The notes: generated by a model not told the origin, from the letters alone. 64,000 nt of DNA from CADEED01 sp039931065 (GCA_039931065.1 JBDTSP010000006.1:1-64000), one strand, 5' to 3'. Counted from the first letter of the stretch, positions 24,274 through 33,948 are shown. Numbers and translations are program-made.

Positions 24274-25320
24274 TTAGTCCTCGGAATTTTCCCGGTCCGA
24301 TGCGTGAAGGCCCACGTGTTTCTCGACGGCGCGCAGACGCTTGGCCATCAGGTCGATACGCTTGATGCGCCCGACGATTCGCCGCCAGACACCGGCTTCT
24401 TCGCTCGGCAGCGCCGAAGAATACACACCTGGCCTTGTTATGGAATGTGAAATGAACGACGTTCCGAGCACCACGACGTCGTCGCACAAAGTGATGTGGC
24501 CCGTAAGCCCTGCCCGGCCGCCGAGAATGCAGCGCTTGCCGAGCACGCTGCTGCCGGCAATGGCGACCTGGGCCGCGAGCGCCGAGTGCTCACCGATGCG
24601 GACGTTGTGCGCGATCATGATGAGATTGTCGAGTTTCGCGCCGGTCTCGATGATGGTGTTGCCGAGCGCGCCGCGGTCGATGGTGGTATTGGCGCCGATC
24701 TCGACGTCATCGCCCAGCACGACGCCGCCGATCTGCGGAATCTTGATCCAGGCGCCTTTCTCGGGCGCGTAACCGAAACCATCCCCGCCAATGACCGCGC
24801 CCGGCTGCACGATGCAGCGAAGGCCGATCTTGACGCGGTCGCCGATGAACACGCGCGCCGTCAGGCGCGTGTCGTCGCCGATCTCGGTGTCAGCCCCGAT
24901 CACGCTGCCGGGCCCGATGAAGCAGCGAGCGCCGATGCGCGCGCCCGCCCCGATCGTGACCTGCGCGGCAATTTCGCTGGAAGGACCGACCGTGACACCC
25001 GCGGCCACGCTCGCCGTGGCATGAACGCCGGGATGCAGCGGCGGGTCCGGATGCAACAAGGTCGCCACGCGGGCGTATGTCGCGTGCGGATTGCCGGCCA
25101 CCAGCACTGGCACCGGCGACGAATCCGCCGACTTCGCGTCGAGGATCACCGCACCTGCCTGCGTCTGCGCCAGTTGCGCGACGTACTTGGGATTGGCGAG
25201 GAAGCTGATCGCGCGCGGCCCGGCCTGCGACAGCGCGCCGACGGAATCCACCGTGACCGATGGATCCCCGCGCAGCTCGCAGCCGAATCGCACCGCCAGT
25301 TCGCCGAGCGTAACTGTCAT
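24274..25320 (-). CDS. lpxD: UDP-3-O-acylglucosamine N-acyltransferase
   Basis: 348 residues. It adds the second 3-hydroxyacyl chain, on nitrogen, in lipid A synthesis. The N-terminal uridine-binding domain (about 1-100) has AISFLANPKY. It is followed by left-handed beta-helix repeats with IGGDGFGYAPE, IDRGALGNTII and the catalytic His in IMIAHNVRIGEHS. The C-terminal helix RRIVGRIKRIDLMAKRLR is as expected. It is preceded by the ompH/skp gene and followed five bases later by fabZ. Confidence 0.97.
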   Translation of the reverse strand: MTVTLGELAVRFGCELRGDPSVTVDSVGALSQAGPRAISFLANPKYVAQLAQTQAGAVILDAKSADSSPVPVLVAGNPHATYARVATLLHPDPPLHPGVHATASVAAGVTVGPSSEIAAQVTIGAGARIGARCFIGPGSVIGADTEIGDDTRLTARVFIGDRVKIGLRCIVQPGAVIGGDGFGYAPEKGAWIKIPQIGGVVLGDDVEIGANTTIDRGALGNTIIETGAKLDNLIMIAHNVRIGEHSALAAQVAIAGSSVLGKRCILGGRAGLTGHITLCDDVVVLGTSFISHSITRPGVYSSALPSEEAGVWRRIVGRIKRIDLMAKRLRAVEKHVGLHASDRENSED

Positions 25321-25354
25321 GGCGGCGGGCGCGAGACTGCGCCTATTCCGAGCT

Positions 25355-25933
25355 TCAGGGCTTCGCGGCGGGCTTCGCGGGCGCCGGAGCGGCTCCCGCC
25401 GGAGCGCCCGGTTTCGGAGCGTTCGCCTGCAGCTTCTGCAGTACTGCGGGTGTGATGTCGACCGTGGGGGTCGAATAGATCACGCCTTCGGCGATCACGA
25501 TGTCGAAGCTCTGCGCCTTGGCGTAGTCACGAACTTCGCCGATCAGCGAGCGCTGCAGCTTGTTCATTTCTTCCTGGCGCCGGGCGTTCGAGTCGTCCTG
25601 CAACTCGGCCTTCTTGCGCTCGAGTTCGCGCGCTCCGTCGCGCAATTCCTTGTCGGCCTTGGTCCGCTGCTCGGGCGTCATCGTCGCCGCGTCTTTCTGC
25701 AGCTTGTCGTTGCGGGCCTTCAGACCTTGCTCCTGCGTGACCAGCTGCTGGAGGCGCGGCTGAAATTCGGCCCGCAGCGTTTCCTGCACGACCTTCGCCT
25801 GCGGCGATTCGTCGAACAGACGCGCGTAGTCGATGACACCGATCTTGAGCTCCGCCATCGCGGGCGCGGCAAACGCCACGGTCGCGAGAGTACCTAACAA
25901 AATTTTGCGAAACGAAACCTGCACTGAATTCAC
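25355..25933 (-). CDS. OmpH/Skp-family periplasmic chaperone
   Basis: 192 residues from a GTG at 25933. The signal peptide (about 1-27) ends APAMA. The mature protein starts LKIGVIDYARLFDESPQAK and has a long charged coiled-coil (about 60-130: LRAEFQPRLQQL onward), the tentacles of Skp. The C-terminus ends in an unusual Ala/Pro/Lys-rich tail (APAPAKPAAKP). Skp holds unfolded outer-membrane proteins in the periplasm for BamA, whose gene ends four bases before this start. Confidence 0.92.
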   Translation of the reverse strand: MNSVQVSFRKILLGTLATVAFAAPAMAELKIGVIDYARLFDESPQAKVVQETLRAEFQPRLQQLVTQEQGLKARNDKLQKDAATMTPEQRTKADKELRDGARELERKKAELQDDSNARRQEEMNKLQRSLIGEVRDYAKAQSFDIVIAEGVIYSTPTVDITPAVLQKLQANAPKPGAPAGAAPAPAKPAAKP

Positions 25934-25936
25934 CTC

Positions 25937-28378
25937 TTAGAAAGCCTGGCCTACCGAGAACTGGAAGCGTTCGACTTCGTCCGGATAGGTATTGATGTCG
26001 CCCTTGTAGGCGTTCAACGGAGCTGCATAACTGAACCGGAACACACCCAACGGCGCGAGCCACTGCACCGCGATGCCCGTTGAATGCTTCAATTTATCAT
26101 ACTTGAAGTCGTACTCGACCGGCTGGAAGCTGCGGCCGAGGAATTGATAACGATTGCCGGTCGAGAAGATGTTGCCGATATCGTAGAACCAGGACAACCG
26201 TGCCGACGTCTGGAACTTCTGCGGCAACGGGATCAGCAATTCCGCGCGGCCCGCGACCTTCATATTGCCGCCAAACGGACGGCCGAAGTCGTCCTTCGGG
26301 CCCAGGCGACTCTCCTTATATCCGCGCACGGTATCCGGTCCGCCGGCGTAGAACTGCCGGTAAGGCGGCAGCGCCGTGGTGTCGCCGATGTCCATGCCGA
26401 ATGCCAGGTCAGCGCCCACCTGCAAGGTGAAGCGCCCGAACAGCGGGACATATTTCACGAACTCGTAACTCGCGACGTAATACTCGACATCGCTGATTCC
26501 GGGTAGTGCATACGCAAGGCCAAAGGAACTGCGGGTGCCACGATCGGCAAACAGCGAGCGATTGCGGCTGTCGTAGTTCCAGGAGGTGGTCAGCTCGACC
26601 GAGTTGTATTCGGTGCCGTAGATCGCGAGCGCGACCGGGCCGACGGCGCAGTCGACGTCCTGGAAATTGCCGCCGATGCAGCGCTGGTTCGTGTCGCCGT
26701 TACTCCGCACCCAGTCGATGGACTGGCGTGCGCTGCCATTGCTGGTCACCAGCAGGCTCGACTTCTGGAACGACAGACCGAAGCGCAAACCCTGGCGTTC
26801 CGAGATCGGATAACCGACGTCGAAGCCGGCGCCAATGGTCTCTGACGAGAAGTCGGACGAGGCGGAGACGAACTGGGTCTGATCCCGATAACTGATGTTG
26901 CTGGTGAAGCCCACATTGTTAGCCGTGAGATACGGCTCGGTGAGCGAGATGCCATATACCTTGCTGTAGCGCCCGGAATTCAGGTCGACCGAGACTCGCC
27001 GGCCGCTGCCCAGGAAGTTCGCGTCGGCGTAGTTGCCGCTCAGGATGAAGCTTTGCGACTCGGAGTAACCGATGCCACCACCCAACTGCGCGGACGGGCC
27101 TTCTTCGATGTCGTAGTTGACGTCGACGAGATCGGCCGAGCCTGCGACCGGTTTGGTCTCGGACTCGACCTTCTTGATGTACGGCAAATGCTCGAGTCGT
27201 TGCTTGGAACGATCGAGCGCGACGTTCGAAAGCCAGCCACCTTCGAGCTGGCGCATTTCGCGCCGCAGGACTTCATCGTTGATCTTGGTGACGCCGTTGA
27301 AGACGATGTGACGCACGTAAACCCGGTTACCCGGATCGACGAAGAAGGTGAGCGTCAGCTCCTTGTTGGCCGGATCGCCGAGTGTCGTCGGCACCGGATC
27401 GACCTTGGCGAATGCGAAACCGTCTTCACCGAGGCGGTTCTGCAGAAGTTCCTGGGTCGCGGTGATGGTCTTGCGCGAGAAGGTGTCGCCGGGCTGCACG
27501 AGCACGTAGCGGCGCAGCAGCGCCTCGGGCACGACGAAGGTGCCGGCCAGTTTCACTTCCTTGACCTTGTGAACCTCGCCCTCGTTGACGTTCACCGTGA
27601 TGAAGATGTCGTCCTTCTCGGGCGCGATGGCGACCTGTGTGGATTCGACTTCGAAATTGGCGTAGCCGCGATCCATGTAGAAGGAGCGCAGTTTCTCCAG
27701 GTCTCCCTGCAGCGATTCGCGCGAATAACGATCGTCCTGCTTGTAGAAAGACAGCAGGTTCGGCGTCTTCAATTCGAACGCCTCGAGGATTTCCTTTTCC
27801 TTGAACGTGTGATTCCCAACAATATTGATCTGGCGAATCTTGGCGCGTTTCCCTTCGACGATCTCGATCTTGATCTTGACGCGGTTGCCGGGCACTTCTT
27901 CGACGTTGGCGTCGATCTTCGCGGCGTATTTGCCGCGCGCGCCATATTGATCCTGCAGGAACGATTTGACGTCCTCGAGCACCGAGCGGTCGAAGGTCTT
28001 GCCCTGCGACAGGCCGACGTTGCGCAGCGACTTGTTCAGGTCCTCGGTCTTGATGTCCTTGTTGCCCTTGAGCTCGAAACTCTCGATGGTCGGGCGTTCG
28101 TTGACCACGACGATGAGGGTGCTGCCATCACGGCGCATCTCGACGTCCCGGAAGAATCCGGTTTCATACAACGCACGGACCGCCTCGCGCAGGCGCTGCG
28201 CCGACAGGTTGTCGCCGATGTTGATGGGTAGATAGTTGTAGACCGTTCCTTCGGTTACGCGCTGCAGACCTTCGACGCGGATGTCGCCGACCGTGAACGC
28301 CGGCCCTTCCTGGGCGAACAGCGGAGCTGCCAGCAGCAAACCGCCGACGGCAAAAATTGTCGCAAACCGTGTCGTCAA
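25937..28378 (-). CDS. bamA: Outer membrane protein assembly factor BamA
   Basis: 813 residues from a TTG at 28378 preceded by AGGGG. Signal peptide about 1-22 (PLFA). Five POTRA domains cover about 25-425, starting FTVGDIRVEGLQRVTEGTVYNYLP. The C-terminal Omp85 barrel (about 430-813) carries the conserved VRGY in loop 6 (GGPDTVRGYKESRLGP) and ends FQFSVGQAF with terminal Phe. BamA is the core of the machine that inserts beta-barrel proteins into the outer membrane. It sits between rseP and the skp gene, the usual order. Confidence 0.97.
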   Translation of the reverse strand: MTTRFATIFAVGGLLLAAPLFAQEGPAFTVGDIRVEGLQRVTEGTVYNYLPINIGDNLSAQRLREAVRALYETGFFRDVEMRRDGSTLIVVVNERPTIESFELKGNKDIKTEDLNKSLRNVGLSQGKTFDRSVLEDVKSFLQDQYGARGKYAAKIDANVEEVPGNRVKIKIEIVEGKRAKIRQINIVGNHTFKEKEILEAFELKTPNLLSFYKQDDRYSRESLQGDLEKLRSFYMDRGYANFEVESTQVAIAPEKDDIFITVNVNEGEVHKVKEVKLAGTFVVPEALLRRYVLVQPGDTFSRKTITATQELLQNRLGEDGFAFAKVDPVPTTLGDPANKELTLTFFVDPGNRVYVRHIVFNGVTKINDEVLRREMRQLEGGWLSNVALDRSKQRLEHLPYIKKVESETKPVAGSADLVDVNYDIEEGPSAQLGGGIGYSESQSFILSGNYADANFLGSGRRVSVDLNSGRYSKVYGISLTEPYLTANNVGFTSNISYRDQTQFVSASSDFSSETIGAGFDVGYPISERQGLRFGLSFQKSSLLVTSNGSARQSIDWVRSNGDTNQRCIGGNFQDVDCAVGPVALAIYGTEYNSVELTTSWNYDSRNRSLFADRGTRSSFGLAYALPGISDVEYYVASYEFVKYVPLFGRFTLQVGADLAFGMDIGDTTALPPYRQFYAGGPDTVRGYKESRLGPKDDFGRPFGGNMKVAGRAELLIPLPQKFQTSARLSWFYDIGNIFSTGNRYQFLGRSFQPVEYDFKYDKLKHSTGIAVQWLAPLGVFRFSYAAPLNAYKGDINTYPDEVERFQFSVGQAF

Positions 28379-28404
28379 TTGAATCCCCTGGAAGAAATTT
28401 TGTA

Positions 28405-29793
28405 TTAGCTATGGGCGAACAAACCGGTCAGATCATTGAACAAGGCGACGCCCATCAGCAGCACCAGCAGCAGGAGACCTGCTTGCTGTCCGACCATGTA
28501 CGTTCGATCCGACAGCGGACCGCCCTTGACCCATTCGACCAGCTGAAAAACGATCTGTCCGCCATCCAGAATCGGAATCGGCAAAAGGTTGAGGAAGCCG
28601 AGCGACAACGACAGCAGCACCAGCAACATGAGGAAGTTGTCGGCGCCCGCGCTCGCGGCGTCACCGGAATATTTGGCGATTGAAATGAAGCCCGAGATGT
28701 TCTTGGTCGACACCTGGCCGGTGAGCATGCGAACGAAGAATTTCCCCTGCGCGGCGGTCATCTGCCAGGCCTTGCTCGCGGAGTAGTTGAGTGACTCGAA
28801 CGGCCCGAGGTCGCTATGGGTTTTCATCTCGGCGGGAATCGTGATGCTGACGTCCTTCGGAACCTCGACGCGGATGCGGCCGATGGTCTTGCCCGCCACG
28901 ACCTCACTCGAGGTCGTGAGGTTCAGCACCTTGTCGCTACCGTCGCGACGCACCGTGAGCACCATCGCCTGGCTCGGCCGCGCGTTCACGTAATCCATGA
29001 ATTCGTTGAAGGAGCGGATCGGTGCGCCATCGGCGCCAACGATCTGATCGCCGGGCAACACGCCGGCCTTCGCAGCGGGCCCATCCGCGATCACATTGCC
29101 GACGATCGCGGGAATGCGCGGCACCCAGAATCGAAAGCCAAGGCCCGAGTAAAGCCGGTCGGGCTCGGTCAGACGGTACCGCTCGGCTGCGTCCGCCACG
29201 GTGAGCGTGACGATGCGGTTGCGACCATCGCTGCCGTGCACTTCCATGATGGCTTCGCCGTCGTCGCTGACCGCGTCTAACAACCCGAACGACGCGTCGC
29301 CCTGGTCGAGAACGCGGGTGTCGTCGATGCTGAGGATTTCGTCGCCGACCCGCAGGCCGGCCTGCGCGGCCGGAGAACCGGCCGTGACCTTGTCGACCTG
29401 GGCTTTCACGTGCGTGACGCCGTTGAGCCAGAACATGCCCCAGAGCACCACCACCGCGAAGATGATGTTTGCGGCGGGACCGGCCAGCATGACCAGGATT
29501 CGCTGCCACGGCGGTTTGCTGGCAAAGGCGCGCGGCAGGTCGGCGGGTGCCACCGCGCCGTCGCGTTCGTCGAGCATGCGGACGTATCCGCCGAGCGGCA
29601 CGGCTGCGATGACGTATTCGGTGTAGTCAGGCGCGCCGCCGACCTTCTTGAGGAGCGGCTTGCCAAAACCCACCGAGAATCGCAGCACTTTGAAGCCGAG
29701 CTTGCGCGCCACCCAGAAATGGCCGAACTCGTGCACCGTGACGAGCAAGCTCACGGCAACGATGAACCAGAGGACACTCCAGCCAATTTGCAT
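28405..29793 (-). CDS. rseP: Site-2 protease RseP
   Basis: 462 residues. An inner-membrane zinc protease that cuts RseA in the sigma-E envelope stress cascade. The zinc motif HEFGH is at 21-25 in the first membrane segment. Two PDZ domains follow (about 120-205 and 215-300; GSPAAQAGLRVGDEI and GPAAKAGVLPGDQI). The second catalytic motif PIPILDGG lies in a late membrane helix. The length matches the family (about 450). It follows dxr after nine bases. Confidence 0.96.
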   Translation of the reverse strand: MQIGWSVLWFIVAVSLLVTVHEFGHFWVARKLGFKVLRFSVGFGKPLLKKVGGAPDYTEYVIAAVPLGGYVRMLDERDGAVAPADLPRAFASKPPWQRILVMLAGPAANIIFAVVVLWGMFWLNGVTHVKAQVDKVTAGSPAAQAGLRVGDEILSIDDTRVLDQGDASFGLLDAVSDDGEAIMEVHGSDGRNRIVTLTVADAAERYRLTEPDRLYSGLGFRFWVPRIPAIVGNVIADGPAAKAGVLPGDQIVGADGAPIRSFNEFMDYVNARPSQAMVLTVRRDGSDKVLNLTTSSEVVAGKTIGRIRVEVPKDVSITIPAEMKTHSDLGPFESLNYSASKAWQMTAAQGKFFVRMLTGQVSTKNISGFISIAKYSGDAASAGADNFLMLLVLLSLSLGFLNLLPIPILDGGQIVFQLVEWVKGGPLSDRTYMVGQQAGLLLLVLLMGVALFNDLTGLFAHS

Positions 29794-29802
29794 CAGGCGT
29801 CC

Positions 29803-30996
29803 TTAAGCGTGAACGGCCCGGGGCCGGATAAGAGAGGAAGCGCGTTCCCGGGCTTCGGCGTCGGCGGCCAGCACGTCGTCGAGATCGCGGATTTCGCCCC
29901 CCGAAGTGGTTGCCATCACCGACTCAATGACTGCCGGAATTCGCGCAAAGTTCAATCCGCCTTCCAGAAACGCCGACACAGCCACCTCGTTCGCGGCATT
30001 AAGTGATGCCGGCCTCGAGCCGCCGGCACGTGCGGCCTCCTGCGCCAGCCCGAGCGCGGGGAAACGTCGCAGGTCGGGTGCCTCGAAACGCAGGCTGCCG
30101 ACCTTGATGAGGTCGAGGGATTGTACACCCGAGGTCACGCGCTCCGGCCACGCCAGGGCATGGGCAATCGGGGTCCGCATGTCCGGGGCGCCTAACTGGG
30201 CGAGCACGGATCCGTCGATGTACTCGACCAGCGAGTGGACGATGCTCTCGCGGTGGATGAGAACCTCTACCTGCGCCGGTGTCACGTTAAACAACAGACA
30301 GGCTTCGATGAACTCGAGCCCCTTGTTCATGAGCGTGGCCGAATCCACCGAGATCTTGCGGCCCATGACCCAGTTGGGATGCGCGCAGGCCTGGTCGGGA
30401 GTTACCTGATCGAGCTGGTCGCGATCGGTGTCGAGGAACGGTCCGCCCGAGGCGGTGAGGAGAATTCGCCGCACGCCCAACTGCGCTTCGCCGCAGCGGG
30501 AGTCACGCGGCAGGCACTGGAACACCGCGTTGTGTTCGCTGTCGATGGGCAACAGGGTCGCGCCGGACGCGCGCACCGTCTGCATCAGCAGCGGACCTGC
30601 CATGACCAGCGATTCCTTGTTAGCCAGCAGCAGGCGTTTGCCGGCGCGCGCCGCGGCCAGCGTCGAACGCAAACCCGCGGCGCCCACGATCGCCGCCATC
30701 ACGCTATGGACCTCGGGCAACGCGGCCATTTCCACCAGCGCATCGGCGCCGCCGATCACGCGCGTCGCCGCGCCGCGCGCGCGCAACGCAGCCTCGAGCT
30801 TCGCGGCCGCGGAGGTGTCCGCCAGCGCCGCGTACGGCACGGAAAAGCGGCTGCATTGTTCGGCCAGCTTCTCGACATTGCGATGGGCACCGAGCGCGAT
30901 CACGCGAAAACGATCCGGGTGCCGTGCGATCACGTCGAGAGTGTGTTCGCCCACCGACCCGGTGGATCCCAGAATCGCGACCCCTTGCAGGCTCAT
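29803..30996 (-). CDS. dxr: 1-deoxy-D-xylulose-5-phosphate reductoisomerase
   Basis: 397 residues from the ATG at 30996, which overlaps the cdsA stop (ATGA). The open frame extends far upstream through cdsA in another frame, but only this part is Dxr. It performs the NADPH-dependent second step of the MEP isoprenoid pathway. GSTGSVGEHTLDV (10-22) binds NADPH; LLLANKESLV, PIDSEHNAVFQ, MGRKISVDSATLMNKGLE and the metal ligands in NKGLEFIEA are present. Its position after cdsA is as in Pseudomonas, unlike E. coli where dxr follows frr. Confidence 0.97.
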   Translation of the reverse strand: MSLQGVAILGSTGSVGEHTLDVIARHPDRFRVIALGAHRNVEKLAEQCSRFSVPYAALADTSAAAKLEAALRARGAATRVIGGADALVEMAALPEVHSVMAAIVGAAGLRSTLAAARAGKRLLLANKESLVMAGPLLMQTVRASGATLLPIDSEHNAVFQCLPRDSRCGEAQLGVRRILLTASGGPFLDTDRDQLDQVTPDQACAHPNWVMGRKISVDSATLMNKGLEFIEACLLFNVTPAQVEVLIHRESIVHSLVEYIDGSVLAQLGAPDMRTPIAHALAWPERVTSGVQSLDLIKVGSLRFEAPDLRRFPALGLAQEAARAGGSRPASLNAANEVAVSAFLEGGLNFARIPAVIESVMATTSGGEIRDLDDVLAADAEARERASSLIRPRAVHA

Positions 30997-31811
30997 GGAA
31001 TGGCCTTGAGGGCGATCAACGCGAATACCAGCGCGGGTGCCGCCGCGGTGACGCTGTCGATGCGGTCGAGCATGCCACCGTGCCCGGGGAACACGCTGCC
31101 GCTGTCCTTGAGGCCTACGGCTCGCTTCAACATGCTTTCGGTCAGGTCGCCCACGACGGACAACGCTGCCACCGCAACGCAAGTCGTCACGAAAGGCCAG
31201 ATGTCGCCGACCGCCAGGTACGCGCCGAGATACCGCGCGCCGATCCAGGCGACCAGGCCGCTGGTGAGGACGCCGCCAAGCACACCTTCCCAGGTCTTCT
31301 TGGGTGACACGCGCGGTGCCAGCGGCACGCGCCCTAACCATCGGCCGGCGAAGAACGCACCGGTGTCGGCTGCCCACACCAGCGCCAGCGTGAACAACAC
31401 CCAGTGAGTGCTTCCCGTGGTGAAGGTCACATACACCAGCGCGAGCCAGCAGGGGACCAGCGAGAACAGGCCGGCCAACGCCGCCGAGACGGGATTCACC
31501 CGGGCCGGCGCGAGACTTACCCACAGGAACGCGACGATCCACCAGACCATCGCGACAGTCATGACCAGTCGCACGAATCCGGGCGAACGGGAATAGAAAT
31601 AAAGGCAGGCGACCAGCACCAGCGCGATGGCGACGGCGTACGCGGCGCGTCCCCCGTTACCGACCTTGCCGATGAAAGCTGCCCATTCCCACGCGCCGAC
31701 CAACACCAGCACGGTGACGAGCCAGACCGTCGCGATCGGCGGCAGGCCGAGCATCACGAAGAGCAGGACCGCGACCAGCAGGATGGCGGTGGTAACCCGT
31801 TGCTTAAGCAC
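30993..31811 (-). CDS. cdsA: Phosphatidate cytidylyltransferase
   Basis: 272 residues from a GTG at 31811, which overlaps the end of uppS by eight bases; the frame upstream of it is antisense-type noise within uppS. CdsA makes CDP-diacylglycerol from phosphatidic acid and CTP in the inner membrane. About eight hydrophobic segments are visible, beginning VTTAILLVAVLLFVMLGLPP. The C-terminal family signature is SVVGDLTESMLKRAVGLKDSG followed by PGHGGMLDRIDS. Confidence 0.95.
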   Translation of the reverse strand: MLKQRVTTAILLVAVLLFVMLGLPPIATVWLVTVLVLVGAWEWAAFIGKVGNGGRAAYAVAIALVLVACLYFYSRSPGFVRLVMTVAMVWWIVAFLWVSLAPARVNPVSAALAGLFSLVPCWLALVYVTFTTGSTHWVLFTLALVWAADTGAFFAGRWLGRVPLAPRVSPKKTWEGVLGGVLTSGLVAWIGARYLGAYLAVGDIWPFVTTCVAVAALSVVGDLTESMLKRAVGLKDSGSVFPGHGGMLDRIDSVTAAAPALVFALIALKAIP

Positions 31812-32544
31812 GTTTCGCCGTCTCCGCCGGGATGCGTGCTTGTTCGCCCGCAAGTCCGAAGCGGCGCTCGCGTTTGGCGAACGAGTCGAACGCCGCGTCG
31901 AGTTGCGGCACGTCGAAGTCGGGCCACAAGGTGTCGCAGACGTGGAGCTCCGTGTATGCGAGGTTCCACAACAGGAAATTGCTGATGCGGTGATCGCCGC
32001 CGGTGCGGATGAACAGATCGGGGTCCGTGATTCCGCCGAGCGCGAGTTCGCTGGCAAAACGCCCTTCGTCGATGGCATCGGCATTGAGCGCGCCGCTCGC
32101 GACCTGGGCCGCAAGCTTGCGCGCCGCCTGCACGATGTCCCAGCGCCCGCCGTAACTCACGGCCACCTGCAGTTTGAGACCGTCGTTGCCGGCGGTGAGT
32201 TCTTCGCTCGCCGCCATGCGCGCCTGTAGTTTGACGCTGAGCGAATGCCGGTCGCCGATGAAGCGCAGCCGGACCTTGTTCTTGTGCAGGTCCGCGACTT
32301 CGCGGTCGATGGCGTCGAGGAACAACTGCATGAGGCTCGATACTTCGATCGTCGGCCGCTGCCAGTTCTCGCTCGAGAATGCGAACAACGTGAGCGCGCC
32401 GACGCCGCGGCGCGCGCACTCTTCTATACACATGCGAACCGGGCGCACGCCCTCCTTGTGACCGGCGTGACGCGGCTGGCCGCGGGCCTCGGCCCAACGC
32501 CCGTTGCCGTCCATGATGATCGCGATGTGTTTGGGAATACTCAC
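31804..32544 (-). CDS. uppS: Undecaprenyl diphosphate synthase
   Basis: 246 residues from a GTG at 32544; upstream codons in this frame belong to the frr region and are not homologous. It makes the C55 lipid carrier precursor for peptidoglycan and O-antigen. HIAIIMDGNGRWAEARG holds the catalytic Asp12; FSSENWQRP, the RFIGDR segment and DLFIRTGGDHRISNFLLWN are family hallmarks. It follows frr after a 26-base gap and overlaps cdsA. Confidence 0.96.
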   Translation of the reverse strand: MSIPKHIAIIMDGNGRWAEARGQPRHAGHKEGVRPVRMCIEECARRGVGALTLFAFSSENWQRPTIEVSSLMQLFLDAIDREVADLHKNKVRLRFIGDRHSLSVKLQARMAASEELTAGNDGLKLQVAVSYGGRWDIVQAARKLAAQVASGALNADAIDEGRFASELALGGITDPDLFIRTGGDHRISNFLLWNLAYTELHVCDTLWPDFDVPQLDAAFDSFAKRERRFGLAGEQARIPAETAKRA

Positions 32545-32570
32545 GAGGAAACCGTGACGCGGCTGCCCGC

Positions 32571-33128
32571 TCACACCTGCATGATTTCCTTTTCCTTGGC
32601 AGCGAGCTGCGAATCGATGTCGCCGATGTATTTGTCGGTGAGCTTCTGGATGTCGACTTCGGCCTTCTTCTCGTCGTCCTGCGTGATCATCTTTTCCTTG
32701 AGCGCCTCCTTCACGTCGGCGATCACGTCGCGGCGCACGTTGCGCACGGCGACACGTGCGTTCTCCGCGTCTGCGCGCACCACCTTGGTGATGTCCTTGC
32801 GGCGCTCCTCGGTGAGCGGCGGCAGGGGAATGCGGATGACGGTGCCGGCACTGATCGGGTTGAGCCCGAGATCGGCCTTGTGAATGGCCTTCTCGATGGC
32901 CTGCACCATGTTCTTTTCCCACGGCGACACCACCAGAGTGCGCGCGTCTTCGACGCTGATGTTGGCCACCTGCTTGAGCGGAGTGTCGGTGCCGTAGTAG
33001 TCGACCTTCATGTTCTCGATGAGCGACGGATGCGCGCGGCCGGTGCGCATCTTCTTGAGGTCGGCCTGGAAGTTCTCGACGCACTTGCCCATGCGAGTGG
33101 TGGCGTCCTTCTTGATGTCGTCTAACAT
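32571..33128 (-). CDS. frr: Ribosome recycling factor
   Basis: 185 residues, exactly the family length, from the ATG at 33128. With EF-G it splits post-termination ribosomes. Typical segments are MGKCVENFQADLKKMRTGRA, VDYYGTDTPLKQVANISVEDART, KAIHKADLGLNP, IRIPLPPLTEERRKDI and RRDVIADVKEALKEK. It lies between pyrH (19-base gap) and uppS. Confidence 0.98.
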   Translation of the reverse strand: MLDDIKKDATTRMGKCVENFQADLKKMRTGRAHPSLIENMKVDYYGTDTPLKQVANISVEDARTLVVSPWEKNMVQAIEKAIHKADLGLNPISAGTVIRIPLPPLTEERRKDITKVVRADAENARVAVRNVRRDVIADVKEALKEKMITQDDEKKAEVDIQKLTDKYIGDIDSQLAAKEKEIMQV

Positions 33129-33147
33129 TTTGGTCCCTCTAACTTCT

Positions 33148-33867
33148 TCAGTCGCTCGTGACGACCGTACCGATGTCGTCGCCGCGCACCACGCGCGGCA
33201 GGTCGCCGGCATTGTTCAGATTGAATACCTGCAGCGGCATGTTGTTGTCGCGGCACATCACGATGGCGGTTGCGTCCATCACGTTGAGGCGATCCGTCAG
33301 CACCTTGTCATAGGTGAGTGTCGCGTACCGCTTCGCATTCGGATTCTTCATCGGGTCCGAGTCGTAGATGCCGTTGACCTTGGTGCCCTTGAGCAGCACC
33401 TCGGCGTTGATCTCGATGGCGCGCAACGCGGCCGCCGAATCGGTGGTGAAAAACGGGTTGCCCGTGCCGGCCGCGAAGATGACGACGCGCCCCTTCTCGA
33501 GGTGCCGCATCGCACGACGGCGAATGTAGTCCTCGCACACCTGATTGATGCGCACGGCGCTCTGCACGCGCGCGGTGCCACCCATCCCCTCGATGGCATC
33601 CTGCATGGCGAGCGCATTAATGACGGTGGCCAGCATCCCCATGTGGTCGCCGGTGACACGATCGAGGCCGGAACGCGCCAGGCCCGCGCCGCGGAAGATG
33701 TTCCCGCCGCCGATGACACAGGCCACCTGCACGCCCGCCTGCTGGATCTCGAGCACCTCGCTCGCGATGCGTTTGAGCACTGCCGGGTCGATACCGAAGT
33801 CGGTCGTGCCCATCAGCGCCTCGCCCGAGAGCTTGACCAGGATGCGTTTGTATCGGGAGGCGGTCAT
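33148..33867 (-). CDS. pyrH: UMP kinase
   Basis: 239 residues from the ATG at 33867 (MTASRYKRILVKLSGEAL); a start six codons upstream is possible. It phosphorylates UMP to UDP and is regulated by GTP and UTP. KRILVKLSGEALMG, CVIGGGNIFRG, DHMGMLATVINALAMQDA, AAGTGNPFFTTDSAAALRA and GIYDSDP are diagnostic. It is the first gene after the terminator that ends rpsB-tsf. Confidence 0.97.
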   Translation of the reverse strand: MTASRYKRILVKLSGEALMGTTDFGIDPAVLKRIASEVLEIQQAGVQVACVIGGGNIFRGAGLARSGLDRVTGDHMGMLATVINALAMQDAIEGMGGTARVQSAVRINQVCEDYIRRRAMRHLEKGRVVIFAAGTGNPFFTTDSAAALRAIEINAEVLLKGTKVNGIYDSDPMKNPNAKRYATLTYDKVLTDRLNVMDATAIVMCRDNNMPLQVFNLNNAGDLPRVVRGDDIGTVVTSD

Positions 33868-33914
33868 TGGCTGCGGATTCCTCACTTGCGAAGCGTGCGC
33901 ACTTTGCCATAAAG

Positions 33915-33939
33915 AAAACCCCGCGGAAGGCGGGGTTTT
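33915..33939 (-). terminator. Rho-independent terminator between tsf and pyrH
   Basis: AAAACCCCGC (33915-33924) and GCGGGGTTTT (33930-33939) pair perfectly around GGAAG. Read leftward it ends in TTTT just after tsf. It separates rpsB-tsf from pyrH and the rest, allowing the ribosomal genes to be expressed at a higher level. Confidence 0.9.
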
Positions 33940-33948
33940 CAGATCGCA

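Noticed and set aside
24269..24487. Upstream extension of fabZ by 73 codons
   Set aside because: It overlaps lpxD, is basic and low-complexity, and FabZ proteins begin at MTQPISLD-like sequence.
30997..31542. Upstream extension of dxr through cdsA
   Set aside because: Only the part from 30996 resembles Dxr; the rest is the wrong frame of cdsA. The same logic removes upstream extensions of cdsA and uppS.
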